This document shows positions 63,573 through 64,000 of a stretch of 64,000 nt of DNA, piece by piece. The stretch lies in assembly GCA_965218765.1 (NCBI GenBank), contig CBDCLU010000002.1, positions 1-64,000 on the forward strand. Reading direction: 5' to 3'. This stretch comes from JBBPYC01 sp965218765 (GTDB taxonomy: Bacteria; Pseudomonadota; Gammaproteobacteria; Burkholderiales; Burkholderiaceae_C). The notes beneath the pieces are model-generated. The model ran no database searches. It was not told the origin of the DNA and saw only the letters and a list, made by a program, of their open reading frames with translations. Each line of letters opens with the position of its first letter. The first letter of the stretch is position 1. A program made the translations under genes and the position numbers.

Positions 63573-64000
63573 ATGGACTTCGGCGGTGGTGTGGACATTC
63601 CGTTCGTGAACCTGCTCGGCTTCGAGCTGGTGTTGTTCGATGGCGGTCATTCGGAGATTCGCTATGCGCCGGCGCCCGAGCATCTGAATTCGTTTTCGGT
63701 GCTGCACGGCGGCGCGGTCATGACGTTGCTGGACGTCAGCATGGCGGTCGCATCGCGCAGCATGCGCAAGGACTCGGGCATCGTCACGATCGAGATGAAG
63801 ACGAGCTTCATGCGGCCTGCCAAGGGGGTCGTGCTGGGCAAGGGCCGGCTGATCCACAGCACCACCAAAATGGCGTTCACCGAAGGCATGGTCTACGACG
63901 CCGCCGGTGAACTCTGCGCGCATGCAACCGGCACGTTCAAGTACGTGCAGCGCGCACCGGCGGCAGCCAAAGAGGCCGAGTCAGCGCGCATTGCAACGGA
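63573..64000 (+). CDS. PaaI-type hotdog thioesterase (3' end outside window)
   Basis: The ATG at 63573, four bases after the SDR stop, follows GGAGG and stays open to the window end (142 full codons). The product has the hotdog-fold pattern: IPFVNLLGFELV, SFSVLHGGAVMTLLDVSMAVASRS with the HGG active-site turn, then VTIEMKTSFMRPAKG. PaaI-type enzymes release CoA from acyl-CoA and free the CoA pool. The gene is nearly complete: typical length is about 140-150 residues, so only the tail is missing. Confidence 0.9.
   Translation, partial: MDFGGGVDIPFVNLLGFELVLFDGGHSEIRYAPAPEHLNSFSVLHGGAVMTLLDVSMAVASRSMRKDSGIVTIEMKTSFMRPAKGVVLGKGRLIHSTTKMAFTEGMVYDAAGELCAHATGTFKYVQRAPAAAKEAESARIAT

Overview
The window is a high-GC, gene-dense stretch of a betaproteobacterial chromosome, most likely order Burkholderiales and possibly family Comamonadaceae. 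The evidence is: an EF-P with Arg32 next to its rhamnosyltransferase EarP; the hupB / tRNA-Val / ppiD block; lptG-lptF opposite pepA-holC; the msrB-yciB-bolA-peptidylprolyl isomerase block; an orphan Bug/TTT periplasmic binding protein; and a short AT-rich repeat of a kind I associate, from memory only, with Comamonadaceae. I see no phage, insertion sequence, integrase or CRISPR array.

Layout. 1-8.1 kb: end of a DUF349 gene, an AEC permease, the earP-efp operon, then uvrC-pgsA-EamA permease and a tartrate/D-malate dehydrogenase. 8.1-14 kb: hupB, tRNA-Val(TAC), ppiD, tRNA-His(GTG), an AT-richer 504-bp gap and a PAS-GGDEF-EAL protein. 14-23 kb: quinone oxidoreductase, surE-pcm-nlpD (without rpoS at its usual place), an unknown lipoprotein, a Bug protein, an acetyltransferase, a methyltransferase and two small membrane-associated proteins. 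23-31.7 kb: the ABC-F protein YheS, an anion permease, rlmB, an aldo/keto reductase behind a truncated cupin, a two-gene chromate transporter, an SDR and an enoyl-CoA hydratase. 31.7-39.2 kb: two divergent GH13 enzymes and a GH15 glucoamylase, with a permease and ogt between them. 39-47 kb: LPS export permeases, pepA-holC, a LivK-like protein and the msrB-yciB-bolA-PPIase group.

47.4-64 kb is one long co-directional catabolic block: an acyl-CoA ligase of the DmdB type, a complete branched-chain-type ABC importer (binding protein, LivH, LivM, LivG, LivF), a fused hydratase/3-hydroxyacyl-CoA dehydrogenase, a PM20D1-like M20 hydrolase, a thiolase, a class I haloalkane dehalogenase, a DmdC-like acyl-CoA dehydrogenase, a small membrane protein, an SDR and a PaaI-type thioesterase that runs off the end. 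Together these look like uptake, CoA activation and beta-oxidation of an acyl compound, perhaps an amino-acid-conjugated or halogenated one.

The most striking signals are: (1) the livF start codon lies inside an 11-bp perfect hairpin, bridged from the livG stop by a 20-codon ORF with a strong Shine-Dalgarno; (2) LivG/LivF appear to form one canonical and one degenerate ATP site; (3) a ~72-bp repeat is found between genes and also inside earP, yheS and perhaps uvrC, in the same reading frame each time. Searches and alignments to confirm these could not be run here.
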